This document shows, in pieces, positions 1-10,384 of a stretch of DNA of 64,000 nucleotides (within the stretch, counting starts at the first letter, position 1; every line of letters starts with the position of its first letter). The stretch is from Methanocaldococcus bathoardescens (GTDB lineage: Archaea; AGJL01; Methanococci; Methanococcales; Methanocaldococcaceae), in assembly GCF_000739065.1 (NCBI RefSeq), contig NZ_CP009149.1, positions 1,497,311 through 1,561,310 on the forward strand. The letters run 5' to 3'. The notes under the pieces were generated by a model that saw only the letters and a program-made list of their open reading frames with translations, did not search any database and was not told the DNA's origin. The position numbers and the translations under genes are program-made.

Positions 1-162
1 TTTATATTGGAGGATATTATTGAGGAGATGAAAAGGCAGAGATTTCCTATAACATTCTCAGCTTATATCTCAGAACTCTACCCTACAACTGATGCTTTAG
101 AAGTAGAGAGAATCCCATTAATAACTAAAAAATTAAAGTTTAGGAGAAGAAGAAAAAGATAA
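1..162 (+). CDS. C-terminal end of an unidentified protein (partial)
   Basis: An open frame runs in from the window edge and stops with TAA, giving the last 53 residues of a protein. The tail is strongly basic (KFRRRRKR just before the stop). Nine bases separate it from cbiD, so the two are probably co-transcribed. In M. jannaschii the gene before cbiD is an uncharacterised protein; too little is visible here to name a family. Confidence 0.6.
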   Translation, partial: FILEDIIEEMKRQRFPITFSAYISELYPTTDALEVERIPLITKKLKFRRRRKR

Positions 163-171
163 TGGGAGATT

Positions 172-1248
172 ATGATTTATGATTTCAGAAAGAAATCAAA
201 ATTTGGCTACACTACTGGCTCATGTGCTGTTGCTGGGGCTTATTCAGCCCTTTATTATTTAAAATTTGGAAAAAAACTTAGTTATGTTGAGATTGAGAAT
301 TTAAATGGCGATAAATTAATTATTCCAATAGAAAAAATTGAAAAATGTGGAAATAAAGCTAAGGCAGTGGTTATTAAAGATGCTGGAGAGGATATAGATA
401 TAACAAACGGAATTGAAATCATTACTGAAGTAGAATTAAAAAAAGGAAAAAAAGATGTTGTTATTAAAGGTGGAGAAGGAGTTGGAATAGTTACAAAGGA
501 TGGTTTGCAGGTAAAGAAAGGAGAGCCAGCTATAAATCCAAAACCTAAAGAGATGATTAGAAACAACCTTTTAAAGCTTTTAAATGATGATGAAGTTGCT
601 GAAGTTACTATTTCAATACCAAAAGGTAAAGAACTGGCTAAAAAAACACTAAATCCAAAACTTGGAATCATCGGAGGTTTATCTATATTAGGAACTACTG
701 GAATTGTTAGACCAATGTCAAATGAAGCATATATGAACTCTTTAGCTCCACAAATAGATGTTGCATTAGCAAATGATTATAAGAGGTTAATTTTTGTTCC
801 TGGAAATATTGGAACTAAGTATGCTAAACAACTTTTAAATGCCAATGATGATGAGATAATTGAGGTTTCAAACTTTTGGGGATTTATGCTTGATAAAGCT
901 AAAGAAAAAGGAGTTGAAGAGATTTTAATCTTTGGACATGCTGGAAAAATAATTAAGTTGGCTGGGGGAATATATAATACTCATTCAAAGGTAGCTGATT
1001 GTAGAAATGAGATATTAGCTGCTTATTCTTCCCTATTTATTGATGACAAAGAGGCGATAAAAAAAATATTGTTTTCTAGCACAACAGAGGAAGTTATTAA
1101 AATTTTAGAGGAAAAAGGAATTTTAAATGATGTTTTCAACCTTATAGCTAAAAGAGTTGTTGAAAGGTTAAGTGAAAGATGGGAAGGTATTAAATTCAGC
1201 TGTATAATTATAGATATGAAAGGAAATGTTTTAGGAAGTTATTTATAA
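172..1248 (+). CDS. cbiD: Cobalt-precorrin-5B C1-methyltransferase CbiD
   Basis: This 358-residue protein matches CbiD, which methylates C1 of cobalt-precorrin-5B in the anaerobic (cobalt-early) cobamide pathway; methanogens need cobamides for methyltransferases. The N-terminal FGYTTGSCA block, the glycine-rich GGEGVGIVTKDGL segment and the GGLSILGTTGIV block near residue 165 are family hallmarks, and the length is normal. The ATG has a GGGAG ribosome binding site a few bases upstream. It follows the partial upstream gene by 9 bp on the same strand. Confidence 0.93.
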   Translation: MIYDFRKKSKFGYTTGSCAVAGAYSALYYLKFGKKLSYVEIENLNGDKLIIPIEKIEKCGNKAKAVVIKDAGEDIDITNGIEIITEVELKKGKKDVVIKGGEGVGIVTKDGLQVKKGEPAINPKPKEMIRNNLLKLLNDDEVAEVTISIPKGKELAKKTLNPKLGIIGGLSILGTTGIVRPMSNEAYMNSLAPQIDVALANDYKRLIFVPGNIGTKYAKQLLNANDDEIIEVSNFWGFMLDKAKEKGVEEILIFGHAGKIIKLAGGIYNTHSKVADCRNEILAAYSSLFIDDKEAIKKILFSSTTEEVIKILEEKGILNDVFNLIAKRVVERLSERWEGIKFSCIIIDMKGNVLGSYL

Positions 1249-1295
1249 CTATATGATGAAACCTTTATTAATATAGAGAGTATAGCTCCCTATGG

Positions 1296-1715
1296 CTATA
1301 AATCAACTATGTATCTAATCTTCCATCCATCTTCTTCTTGTTTAACTTCCATCATGTGATAGGTTACTGCTTTAACCTCCTCTTTTATATTATGCTTCTC
1401 TTTGTTTATCTTTTCTCCATAAGCAATGCATTTTAACTTATAGCCGTTATTATCTTTTTCAATTTTTACATCAAAGTCGCTAAAAACCAGATTTTCAACA
1501 TCAGTATAAAAAAGTAACTCATTTAGAAAATTGTATAAGAGCTCTTCCAAATCTTCCCCTTCTATTTCAAACTCTATTTTTTCCTTTTTATCAACTTTGT
1601 CAATATCAACCATAATATTGTAAAGTCCCTTAGCCCCCTCTTTAAACGCCTCTTCTAAACTTTTTCCTTTTGCTTCAACACCTAAATCAGCAGTAGTTTC
1701 AAAATAATTAAACAT
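1296..1715 (-). CDS. Archease
   Basis: A 139-residue acidic protein with the archease signature: [13 protein letters not shown] at the N-terminus, an [15 protein letters not shown] helix in the middle and the [10 protein letters not shown] block near the C-terminus, which carries metal-binding acidic residues in the family. Archease activates the RNA ligase RtcB and in Pyrococcus modulates a tRNA m5C methyltransferase. Here it overlaps the end of rtcA (stop and start share TTTAAATG) with the m5C methyltransferase gene just upstream, so three RNA-processing genes form one minus-strand operon. RtcB itself is not in the window. Confidence 0.9.
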   Translation of the reverse strand: MFNYFETTADLGVEAKGKSLEEAFKEGAKGLYNIMVDIDKVDKKEKIEFEIEGEDLEELLYNFLNELLFYTDVENLVFSDFDVKIEKDNNGYKLKCIAYGEKINKEKHNIKEEVKAVTYHMMEVKQEEDGWKIRYIVDL

Positions 1716-2732
1716 TTAAACCACCTCAATAGTAAATCCATTGCAATTATTTTCTTTATACTCTTTAATCTCAAAATCTACATCCAAAAAGTGTTTAACC
1801 ACCCACATATTTGTTTTTGTGTGATTAGTTATCTCTGAAACTCCCACTATTCCTTTACCAAAAGCTAAGAATGGAATTATATGGTCTCCCATATATTTAT
1901 CTAAAGCCATTCCACTTTCTCTCTCTTTTAATAACTCATTAACAGCCCTTTCAGCAACAATCTCCGCCCTTAATCCTTTCTCTCCTAAACAACTTCCTCC
2001 TAAAGTATCGTTCCATAAAACTATCCCTGCTCCAGTAGAAATACCTTTTGAACATTCTATTTTTATATTGGGCAGAAGTTTTTCTTTGTTTAATAAATCC
2101 ACCGCCTTTTTTCTCATTCTTCTTGCTATATTCTCATCTAAATTTTGCACATAGCTAATTCCTTCAACCAAATCACTTTTAGAATGCTCTATTAAATCAA
2201 ATTTTTTAACTTTTGAAGGCTTTACTTCAAATATAACTTCTCCTCCCCCTTCTGGATAAAACCCTCTTTTCAAAACTTTTAGCTCTGTTAATACTCCAAA
2301 ATCTCTAAGGATTTTTAAGGTTACATTTTTTACATAATCAATTGGGGGGGCATGTTTAACATCAGTCCCTCCCTTTATTTTTATAGTGAATTTTTTGTTG
2401 ATTCCTAATGATAAAGGAAGGAGGGTTTGTATAACTAAGGATATACTTCCAGCAGTTCCAATATCGATTGTAAAATCTTTTGGAGCCAATTTTGAAGGTA
2501 TAAAAGTTAATTCTTCTGAGCCAATGTTCAATCCAAAAACTTCAGCATTGCAAAGTTTCTTAACAGCTTTAACTGCAGATACATGCTGAGGAGCTAAACC
2601 TTTATTTTTTCTCTTTTTCCTTATGTTAATAATTTTTACTGGTTTTTGAGTTAAAGCTGATAAAGAAACAGCAGTTCTTATAATTTGCCCCCCTCCTTCT
2701 AAATAACTTCCATCAATGACAATAAAATCCAT
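1716..2732 (-). CDS. rtcA: RNA 3'-terminal phosphate cyclase RtcA
   Basis: The 338-residue protein fits RtcA, which converts RNA 3'-phosphate ends to 2',3'-cyclic phosphates using ATP. Visible hallmarks are [16 protein letters not shown] at the N-terminus, [31 protein letters not shown] and the C-terminal region with [11 protein letters not shown], whose histidine is the adenylated residue in the family. I chose the ATG before DFIVIDGS because it has GGGGAT upstream; an earlier in-frame ATG (2744) overlaps the stop of the preceding methyltransferase gene and cannot be excluded. Confidence 0.93.
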
Positions 2733-2743
2733 ACTAATCCCCA

Positions 2744-3637
<894 letters not shown>

Positions 3638-3657
<20 letters not shown>

Positions 3658-4147
3658 ATCTTTCAATAATTTTTAAATAACTAACTACCAATATTGGGAC
3701 TAACGTTAATATAACTCCATATCCTGCAATTTCATGATATAGCCAAGGATTTTCTGGATGCATATTTACTAAATAGCAAACCAACACTATCCTAAAAATA
3801 TTTACAAAAAATGCCAATAATACAAAAAAGAGCCCAATTAAAAACTCTTTACTACTTTTAGAATAAACAATAATTAGAGCTAAAAATCCAGCAATTAAAA
3901 AACTTCCTGTGCATTCTTCAACTACTTCAACAGTGTTGTTTGGTAAATATATAAAATTATTCACCAATCTTGCATTTGGAATTATTATTTTTGTAAATAC
4001 GTAGCTTAGATAGGCGACTATTCCTATTAAATATTTTTCAAAATAGCCTAAAATAAAAAATGTTACTAAAAATGCGATATAAAACTTTATCAAAAACAGA
4101 ATTTTTTCTTTTTTGGATTTACCATTTGTGGATATATCCTCCACCAT
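3638..4147 (-). CDS. Archaeosortase/exosortase-like membrane protein
   Basis: A 169-residue protein with about four or five membrane segments. It carries the three-residue signature of the exosortase/archaeosortase transpeptidase family: cysteine in VEECTGSF, arginine in NIFRIVLV and histidine in LYHEIAGYG, in the correct order between membrane spans. Such enzymes cleave and anchor surface proteins with C-terminal sorting signals; no obvious substrate protein is seen in the window. It overlaps the end of thiL by 29 bases and its stop lies in a hairpin element. Start at MVEDIS is chosen from GGAGAGG upstream. Family assignment is by motif only. Confidence 0.75.
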
Positions 4148-5078
4148 AAAATTCCTCTCCATCAATAAACTGCCCCTCTTCTATAATTTTACCAATTTTA
4201 TAAATCTTTGAATAGCCTTTTAGTGAATCTTTCACTTTATTAAACTTGGATGTTGTAAATAAAAGCTCAAACTCCTCTCCACTATTTAAAACTACTTTTA
4301 TTGGGTTTAGGTTGAATTCTTCACAAAATTCAATAACATCGTCTGGAATAAGCTTAAAAATTTTATCACTGTATATCTCAAAATTTTTGAAATATGTTAT
4401 TTCCTTTCCTAAACCATCTGAGATGTCACAACAACCATTTATGAGTTTATTCATTAATAATCCTTCCTTAACCCTTGCAATAGGTTTTCTTAATTTTTCA
4501 ATAATCTTTGGATATTTTTGGCAAAGTTTTTCAAACTCACTATGGCTAATTTTGTTCTCCTTAAGCATATAATATAGAGCTAAAGCACAATAAACTCTAC
4601 CTAAATCATTAGTTACACAGATATCATCTCCAACTTCTCCCTTCCTATAAATTGGGTTGTCAGTTATTCCAAAGGCAGTTCCTGATAATACGAGCTCATC
4701 CCCTTTATTTGTATCTCCACCAACTACTGGGCAGTTATAAAGCTTAGAAAAATCATCTAATCCAGAATAAAGCTCTTTAATAAACTTCTCATTTGCTTCT
4801 TCTTTAGATAAGGATATTGATACTAAAAATGCCAATGGCTTAGCTCCCATGGATGCAATATCTGAAACATTTGCAGTTAAAATCCTTCCTCCGATTTCAT
4901 AAGGGGTTAAAATAGAAGGAATATGGGCTTTTTTAACCATCATATCTGTTGTAGCAACTAAATAAAAATTTTCATCAATTTTTATAACTGCACAGTCATC
5001 ATCAATGCCTTTTACTATATTTTCATTAGAAAATTTTAGAGTTTTTTTAATTAATTCAATTACTTTTACCTCATCCAT
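4119..5078 (-). CDS. thiL: Thiamine-monophosphate kinase ThiL
   Basis: ThiL phosphorylates thiamine monophosphate to thiamine pyrophosphate. The 319-residue protein has the family layout: GIDDDCAVIKI at the N-terminus (metal-binding aspartates), TTDMMV, NVSDIASMGAKP, VVGGDTNKGDE and the DISDGLGKE block with catalytic aspartates near residue 220. GAGGC precedes the ATG. A fused ThiD-ThiN, which supplies thiamine monophosphate, is encoded at 34212-35465, so two late steps of thiamine synthesis are in this window. Confidence 0.92.
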   Translation of the reverse strand: MDEVKVIELIKKTLKFSNENIVKGIDDDCAVIKIDENFYLVATTDMMVKKAHIPSILTPYEIGGRILTANVSDIASMGAKPLAFLVSISLSKEEANEKFIKELYSGLDDFSKLYNCPVVGGDTNKGDELVLSGTAFGITDNPIYRKGEVGDDICVTNDLGRVYCALALYYMLKENKISHSEFEKLCQKYPKIIEKLRKPIARVKEGLLMNKLINGCCDISDGLGKEITYFKNFEIYSDKIFKLIPDDVIEFCEEFNLNPIKVVLNSGEEFELLFTTSKFNKVKDSLKGYSKIYKIGKIIEEGQFIDGEEFYGGGYIHKW

Positions 5079-5090
5079 TTTTTAGCCTCT

Positions 5091-6461
5091 TTATGTTTTG
5101 AATTCGGCAGAGTATTTAACATCTATTAACCTATCTGTGTTTGCATCTAATAGCCCCACTATTAACCTTGTCTGTTTGTTATAAGGAACGTTAATCTTTA
5201 GCTTTACAACTTTCTCTTCTCCTGGTTTTATTGTTAATATAGAAGATTCTGTTGGATTGTAAACGTATCCATTACCAGCATCAAATGCACAATAGACTTT
5301 AACTTTTCCTTCTAAATTTCCTGCATTTTTTATATTAACTGTTATCTCAGCATAGCCATTATATAAATAACCTTTCCAGTCCCATAAATAAATAGGTTTT
5401 TCAGTTATTGGGTATACTTCAGCTTTTTCATTTTTTAATTCATCTGGAAGCGCTCCAATTTTCCATCCGTTATCTGTTGTTTCCAAATAGAAATATTTTT
5501 TTCCATTGTATTCAAAGTAATATCCATAACCATCTTTTAAATTTACTCCAACCCCCATATGTCTTGGGAATCTGATTAATGCAACATCATAACCCATCTG
5601 TTTTAATAAAGCGGCTGTTAATATTGATGTATCTTCACAATCTCCTCCATAATCAACCAAAGTCTCTATTGGGTATCTTGGATACTCATCATAGCCAGTA
5701 GAAACCTTGTCATAAGTGTAAGGAAGCTGTTGAACAAAGGAAATAACTAAATTTATCCTATCACGCTCATCATAATTATTTTCTTTGCAAATTTCATCTA
5801 TTTTTTGGATAACTCTATTTAAATACCAATCATCATAAGGGTCTAAAACGTAATATGAGTAATCCATAATATATTCTCTTTTTTTGGATTTGTAATAATC
5901 ATAGAGGTATTTTGGGATGTATAAATTTAAATAATGAATTTTTCCTTTGTATTCCCATGTGTATGTCATATAACAAACATCTGTGGAAGTTTGTGGATTT
6001 ATATTTTCTTTTTCATTTGATAGATGAGATAAAGATATGGGTGTATCAACCCATATAGTTTTTCCATTATCATAGGTAAAATCTATGGATATCCTTCCAA
6101 TGTTTGATGAGCTCTTTTTGATTTCATTTTTTTCTATTGTTAGTAAAATTCCATCACCATAAGATAGATTTTTAAATTTATCTAAATCTATAGATATTTC
6201 CTTATAATATAATTGGTTGTCCTTGTCATCATAAATACCTACTTTTAAAATTCCCTCTTTTTTAATAAAACTTGAATCTTCACCAACAAAATAGATTTTT
6301 AGAATGTATTCATTTTCATTCTCATTTAGGTCTAAAACTATTGAGGATATATCATTTTTCATTTCCATTAAATTATTGAAATCATTTTGATAGTTATTTA
6401 CAATACAACCAGAAAATATTATTGAAACAATCAAAATTGACAATAAAAGAAACTTTTTCAT
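5091..6461 (-). CDS. Transglutaminase-like surface lipoprotein
   Basis: The 456-residue protein starts with a lipoprotein-type signal (MKKFLLLSILIVSIIFSGC), so it is probably exported and lipid-anchored at Cys19. A transglutaminase-like domain is centred on residues 230-335: cysteine in YGGDCEDTS, histidine in RHMGVGV and aspartate in TTDNGW form the expected Cys-His-Asp triad. A C-terminal beta-rich domain (NIKNAGNLEGKVKVY) resembles CARDB/Ig-like modules. The cysteine-protease or cross-linking role is inferred; the substrate is unknown. A C/D sRNA lies just upstream on the same strand. Confidence 0.75.
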   Translation of the reverse strand: MKKFLLLSILIVSIIFSGCIVNNYQNDFNNLMEMKNDISSIVLDLNENENEYILKIYFVGEDSSFIKKEGILKVGIYDDKDNQLYYKEISIDLDKFKNLSYGDGILLTIEKNEIKKSSSNIGRISIDFTYDNGKTIWVDTPISLSHLSNEKENINPQTSTDVCYMTYTWEYKGKIHYLNLYIPKYLYDYYKSKKREYIMDYSYYVLDPYDDWYLNRVIQKIDEICKENNYDERDRINLVISFVQQLPYTYDKVSTGYDEYPRYPIETLVDYGGDCEDTSILTAALLKQMGYDVALIRFPRHMGVGVNLKDGYGYYFEYNGKKYFYLETTDNGWKIGALPDELKNEKAEVYPITEKPIYLWDWKGYLYNGYAEITVNIKNAGNLEGKVKVYCAFDAGNGYVYNPTESSILTIKPGEEKVVKLKINVPYNKQTRLIVGLLDANTDRLIDVKYSAEFKT

Positions 6462-6504
6462 AATTTTCCCTCTATCAATAATAGTAAATAAAAAAAAGAA
6501 AAAA

Positions 6505-6565
6505 TGGCATCAGCCGGCTTGCTACTCATCACAACTCAGACGGGGATAAACGTCATCATCTGCCA
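6505..6565 (-). ncRNA. C/D box methylation guide sRNA
   Basis: Read on the minus strand the 61-nt segment has C box ATGATGA (6553-6559), D' CTGA (6536-6539), C' GTGATGA (6526-6532) and D CTGA (6510-6513), closed by a TGGCA/TGCCA terminal stem. Spacers of 13 and 12 nt are the usual archaeal size. The D' guide is complementary to CGGGGATAA, a near-universal block of 23S rRNA domain V close to the peptidyl transferase centre. It is GC-rich in an AT-rich gap and lies 43 nt upstream of the lipoprotein gene on the same strand. Confidence 0.88.
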
Positions 6566-6714
6566 GATAAACATTTTAGCTTTACATTTATTTAAATCTT
6601 TTTAAGGTATGTTAATACCTAACTTTAATATTTTATTCATAAATAATACAAAAAATCGATTTTTAACATATTTAGAAAACTAAATCCCTATATTGATATT
6701 TTTAAAGAGATATT

Positions 6715-6737
6715 AGCTTATATAAGCTTATATAAAA
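6715..6737 (+). promoter_or_regulatory. TATA box region upstream of frhA
   Basis: A ten-base unit AGCTTATATA occurs twice in tandem followed by AAAC, giving two overlapping archaeal TATA-box candidates about 70-90 bp upstream of the frhA start. No transcription start can be read directly, so promoter function is inferred from position and composition. Confidence 0.5.
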
Positions 6738-6806
6738 CAACCTAATGATAGTTGATTTGATAAATAACTTCTCTTTTAATGCTTTATTACTTTGGAGGTG
6801 AATTTT

Positions 6807-8036
6807 GTGACTAATAGAATAGAAATTGCTCCTACAACCAGACATGAGGGACACGCTAAATTAATTTTAGAGGTTGATGAGGAAGGGATTGTAAATAAAG
6901 CATATTATTTAAACACAACTCCAGTTAGAGGATTCGAAACAATGTTAAAGGGCAAACCAGCAGAGTTTGCTCCAATTGCAGTTATGAGAATCTGTGGAAT
7001 CTGTCAAACAACTCACGGAATTGCTTCTTGTGAAGCTATAGAAAATGCTATTGACTGTGAAGTCCCAGATGATGGTTTATTATTGAGGGAGTTAGTTGGA
7101 ATTGGAAACAGATTACATTCCCACCCATTACATCACTTACTAACAATTGATGACTTTTTAAAACCAGATGAGGCAGATTTAAGAGTAGAATTAATAAAAT
7201 TAATTCAGAGAATGAGAAAAGTTGGGCAATTAGTTGTGGATATTGTAGGAGGAGAAGGAATTCACCCACCAAACATTGTAATTGGTGGAATGAGAACAAA
7301 CATAACAGAAAGAGCTAAATCAAAGCTATACTATGCTTTAAGACAATATGAAAAAGACGCTTACGAATTATATGAGAAATACACTGAATTAATTGAAAGA
7401 TACTTAGAAGAAGTAGGAATTCCTGACTTAGGAGCTCATGAATATCCATACATTGCAACTCACACAACTTATGGGGATAGATACGCTATAAACTGGGATG
7501 ATGTAACTGAAATACCTGCTCAAAGATACTATGAAGATGAAGAGGCAAGACAAACAACAACAGTTCAAATTCCTTTATATGCAGGAGTTCCAGCTGAAGG
7601 TGGACCAAGAGCAAGAATGGTTAAATTCGGTAACTTTAGAGCAGGAGGAAGTGCATTAGACATCAATATTGCAAGAGCTCAAGAAAACCTTGGAGCTGTT
7701 TATAGAGCTTTAGAGATTTTAGATGAACTCAACTTAAATGGAAAGACAAGAGCTGAAGTTGAATACAAAGATGGATTTGGTATTGGAGTTCACGAAGCTC
7801 CAAGAGCTACAAACACCCACATGGCTGAAGTTGGAAAAGATGGAAGAATTAAGAGCTATAGAATTATAGCAGCATCAACATGGAACTTCCCAATTGTTGA
7901 AAAGGCAATTGAAGGTTATCCACAGCAGTATGCTGAAGTTATAATGAGAGCTTATGACATATGAGCTTCATGTGCTACCCACATAATAGTTAAAGATGAA
8001 GAAACAAAAGAAGTTATTGAAGTAAGAAAGTTATAA
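6807..8036 (+). CDS. frhA: F420-reducing hydrogenase large subunit FrhA, selenoprotein
   Basis: FrhA carries the NiFe active site of the F420-reducing hydrogenase. [10 protein letters not shown] near residue 60 supplies two nickel ligands. An in-frame TGA at 7962-7964 is followed by [18 protein letters not shown] and more, ending with TAA at 8034-8036, so the second ligand pair reads Sec-x-x-Cys in place of Cys-x-x-Cys. The UGA is read as selenocysteine: the SECIS-like hairpin follows immediately and methanogen FrhA (FruA) selenoproteins are known. With this reading the protein has 409 residues. GGAGGTGA sets the GTG start at 6807. First gene of frhADGB. Confidence 0.95.
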
Positions 8037-8070
8037 GCCTCGAGGGGAACCCGAAAGGGACCCGAGAGGC
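8037..8070 (+). promoter_or_regulatory. SECIS element for FrhA selenocysteine insertion
   Basis: A GC-rich hairpin begins directly after the frhA stop: GCCTC pairs with GAGGC at the ends, an upper CCC/GGG stem carries a GAAA loop, and an internal GAA-versus-A asymmetric bulge sits below it. This bulge is the conserved mark of archaeal SECIS elements, which lie in the 3' untranslated region. Confidence 0.9.
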
Positions 8071-8137
8071 ACCTTCTTTAGAGTTTGAAATTAAACTTCC
8101 TCTAAATTATAAACTAAAAAATAAAACGAATGAAACC

Positions 8138-8677
8138 ATGAAAGCTGAGATAGAGAACCAAGATGATGAATTGTTTGATTTAACTCCTTCGTATTTAAAA
8201 AAAGAGATTATGGTATTAGCTTGCGGAAATATATTATTTGCTGATGATGGCTTTAGCGTTCATGTTATTGAAAAATTGAATAAAATTTTAACTGATGAAG
8301 AAAAAGAAAAAATCGCTTTAGTTGATGCCGGAGCTGGAGCTCCTCAGCAAGTTTTAACATTAATAGATGAAAATTCTAAAACAAAAAAGATAATTGTTGT
8401 TGATGTAATTGATTGGGGATTAAAACCTGGGGAGATTAAAATAATTAGAAAAGATGAGCTTCCAAATCCAAAATATCATAAATTAGATTCACATGCTTGG
8501 CCTTTAGCTTCTTTATTGAGAGAAGTTGCTGAAAAATACAATATAGAGGTTAAGGTTGTTGGCTGTCAAGCTAAGTATATCTCTGAGCCAGATGTGTATA
8601 TTGGGCTGAGTGAGGAAGTTGAAAAAGCCGTTGATAAGGCAGTGGATATAATTCTTAGAGAGTTGAGAGGTGATTAA
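8138..8677 (+). CDS. frhD: Coenzyme F420 hydrogenase maturation protease FrhD
   Basis: A 179-residue HycI/HyaD-type peptidase that trims the C-terminus of the hydrogenase large subunit after nickel insertion. [18 protein letters not shown] near residue 31 holds the first metal-binding acidic residue, [10 protein letters not shown] follows, and [11 protein letters not shown] near residue 118 holds the conserved histidine. About 27 residues precede the core, somewhat longer than typical; no strong ribosome binding site decides the ATG. It lies between frhA and frhG in the expected frhADGB order. Confidence 0.9.
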   Translation: MKAEIENQDDELFDLTPSYLKKEIMVLACGNILFADDGFSVHVIEKLNKILTDEEKEKIALVDAGAGAPQQVLTLIDENSKTKKIIVVDVIDWGLKPGEIKIIRKDELPNPKYHKLDSHAWPLASLLREVAEKYNIEVKVVGCQAKYISEPDVYIGLSEEVEKAVDKAVDIILRELRGD

Positions 8678-8678
8678 A

Positions 8679-9362
8679 GTGGTTAAAGTTGCTCACGTCC
8701 AATTGTGTAGTTGTTGCGGCTGTTTGGTTTCTTTAGCAGATACTTATGAAAAGCTTTTAGATGTTTTGAATTCAATTGAGTTGGTTTATTGCCAAACTTT
8801 AGCAGATGCAAGAGAAATTCCTGAATGTGACATTGCACTTGTTGAAGGTAGCGTATGTTTAGATGACCACCACTCATTGGAAGTTGCTAAGGAAGTTAGA
8901 GAAAAAGCAAAGATTGTTGTAGCTTTAGGAGCTTGTGCAGCAACAGGAGGGGTTACAAGATACTGTAGAGGAAACCAATTATCAAAGCCAGTTCATAGCT
9001 CATTCTCTCCATTAACTGAGGTTATTAAAGTAGATTTAGCAATTCCTGGTTGCCCACCTTCACCAGAGGCTATTGTTTCAGTAATAACAGCTGCATTAAA
9101 TGGAGATATGGAATATTTACAACCATTTGCTGAACTTGCAGAGAATGGTAGTGAGGCTTGTGGATGTGATGTTATCAACAAAGTAGTTAATAAATCCCTA
9201 TGTATGGGTTGTGGAACTTGTGCTTCAGCTTGCCCAACAAGAGCTATAGAGATGTTAGATGGAAGACCAAACATTTTAAAAGAACTCTGTATTAAGTGTG
9301 GAGCTTGCTCAGTTCAGTGTCCAAGAATTAGATTCCCAGAGTTAATTGAGAAGATAGAATAA
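8679..9362 (+). CDS. frhG: F420-reducing hydrogenase small FeS subunit FrhG
   Basis: FrhG passes electrons from the NiFe site of FrhA to FrhB. The 227-residue protein has the small-subunit cysteines (CSCCGC at the N-terminus, [20 protein letters not shown]) and a C-terminal ferredoxin-like domain with [12 protein letters not shown] and [12 protein letters not shown], giving binding sites for several [4Fe-4S] clusters. The GTG start at 8679 follows GAGGTGAT; this ribosome binding site overlaps the frhD stop, indicating coupled translation. Confidence 0.94.
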   Translation: MVKVAHVQLCSCCGCLVSLADTYEKLLDVLNSIELVYCQTLADAREIPECDIALVEGSVCLDDHHSLEVAKEVREKAKIVVALGACAATGGVTRYCRGNQLSKPVHSSFSPLTEVIKVDLAIPGCPPSPEAIVSVITAALNGDMEYLQPFAELAENGSEACGCDVINKVVNKSLCMGCGTCASACPTRAIEMLDGRPNILKELCIKCGACSVQCPRIRFPELIEKIE

Positions 9363-9397
9363 ATTTAAATTTAAATAATTTTTTGAGGTGGAATGGG

Positions 9398-10246
9398 ATG
9401 AATCCTTTTGGAGCTTATAAGAAAGTAGTTTCAGCAAGAAGTACATTAAAAGAAGTTTTAAAGAAGGCACAGGATGGAGGGATTGTATCTACTGCCTTCA
9501 TCTATGGATTAGAGAACAATTTATTAGATGGGGTTATAGTTGCAGATAATGCTGGGGAGTTTCAGGCAGTTCCTAAGGTAGCTACAACACCAGAAGAAGT
9601 TTTAGAAGCAGCAGGAACAAAATATACTGTCTGCCCTAATATATCAGTATTAAAGAGTGCTGTTAGAGAATATGGATGTGAAAAAATTGGAGTTGTAGGA
9701 ACACCATGCCAAGTTAGAGCTGTAAGAAAGTTAATGAAATATCCTATTGGTTTTAGACATGTTCCAGACAAGATTGCTTTGATTATTGGAATTTTCTGTA
9801 TGGAGAACTTCCCATACCAAGGATTAAAGTTAATTGTTGAGGAACACTGTGGAGTTAAGATGGAAGATGTTGTTAAAATGGATATTGGAAAGGGTAAGTT
9901 TTGGGTTTATACAAAATGGGGAGAGACAAAAGCAATTAAACTAAAAGAAACTCATCCTTACGAGCAAATTGCATGCCACGTCTGTACAGATTATACAGCA
10001 GAATTGGCAGATATTTCAACAGGTTCAGTTGGAAGCCCAGATGGATGGAGTACTGTGTTTATAAGAACTGCTAAAGCAGAGGAGATATTTAACAAAATGG
10101 TTGAAGATGGTTATTTGGAAGTTAAACCAATAGAAGAAGTTAAACCAGGTTTAGGGTTGGTTGAGAAATTAGCTAAGACTAAAAAAGAGAAGAACATGAA
10201 GGAAATCGGACATAGAAAGGAATTGGGATTGCCAGTTCCATACTAA
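9398..10246 (+). CDS. frhB: F420-reducing hydrogenase subunit FrhB
   Basis: FrhB is the FAD- and FeS-containing subunit that reduces coenzyme F420. The 282-residue protein shows the family features: YKKVVSARS at the start, [15 protein letters not shown], the CPN...[12 protein letters not shown] block, [12 protein letters not shown] and [15 protein letters not shown] with FeS-cluster cysteines, then [19 protein letters not shown] lies upstream of the ATG at 9398. It ends the frhADGB operon; T-rich sequence follows. Confidence 0.94.
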   Translation: MNPFGAYKKVVSARSTLKEVLKKAQDGGIVSTAFIYGLENNLLDGVIVADNAGEFQAVPKVATTPEEVLEAAGTKYTVCPNISVLKSAVREYGCEKIGVVGTPCQVRAVRKLMKYPIGFRHVPDKIALIIGIFCMENFPYQGLKLIVEEHCGVKMEDVVKMDIGKGKFWVYTKWGETKAIKLKETHPYEQIACHVCTDYTAELADISTGSVGSPDGWSTVFIRTAKAEEIFNKMVEDGYLEVKPIEEVKPGLGLVEKLAKTKKEKNMKEIGHRKELGLPVPY

Positions 10247-10257
10247 AAACACTACAC

Positions 10258-10285
10258 TATTTTCTCTTTTCTTTTTTTATTCCAA
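10258..10285 (+). terminator. T-rich terminator after frhB
   Basis: Runs of T (TATTTTCTCTTTTCTTTTTTT) start about 12 bases after the frhB stop. Archaeal transcription ends at such oligo-T tracts without needing a hairpin. The rest of the 138-bp gap holds the likely promoter of the next gene. Confidence 0.55.
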
Positions 10286-10384
10286 CTGTCTAATTTTCAT
10301 AGTGTGTTATTATTTTTCACAAAACTATTTTGATTTATAACTTTTAAATATCTAATAAGGATATCCTATTTTTGGTGATAAAAA

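Noticed and set aside
282-671. Minus-strand open frame inside cbiD
   Set aside because: It is an antisense shadow of a strongly conserved gene, with phenylalanine/serine-rich composition typical of reversed AT-rich coding sequence.
1249-1295. TGATGA in the gap after cbiD as a C/D sRNA
   Set aside because: No D, C' or D' boxes at fitting distances.
7962-7964. FrhA as a truncated pseudogene ending at TGA
   Set aside because: The reading continues with the conserved C-terminal ligand segment and a SECIS hairpin follows the next stop, so the TGA is a selenocysteine codon.
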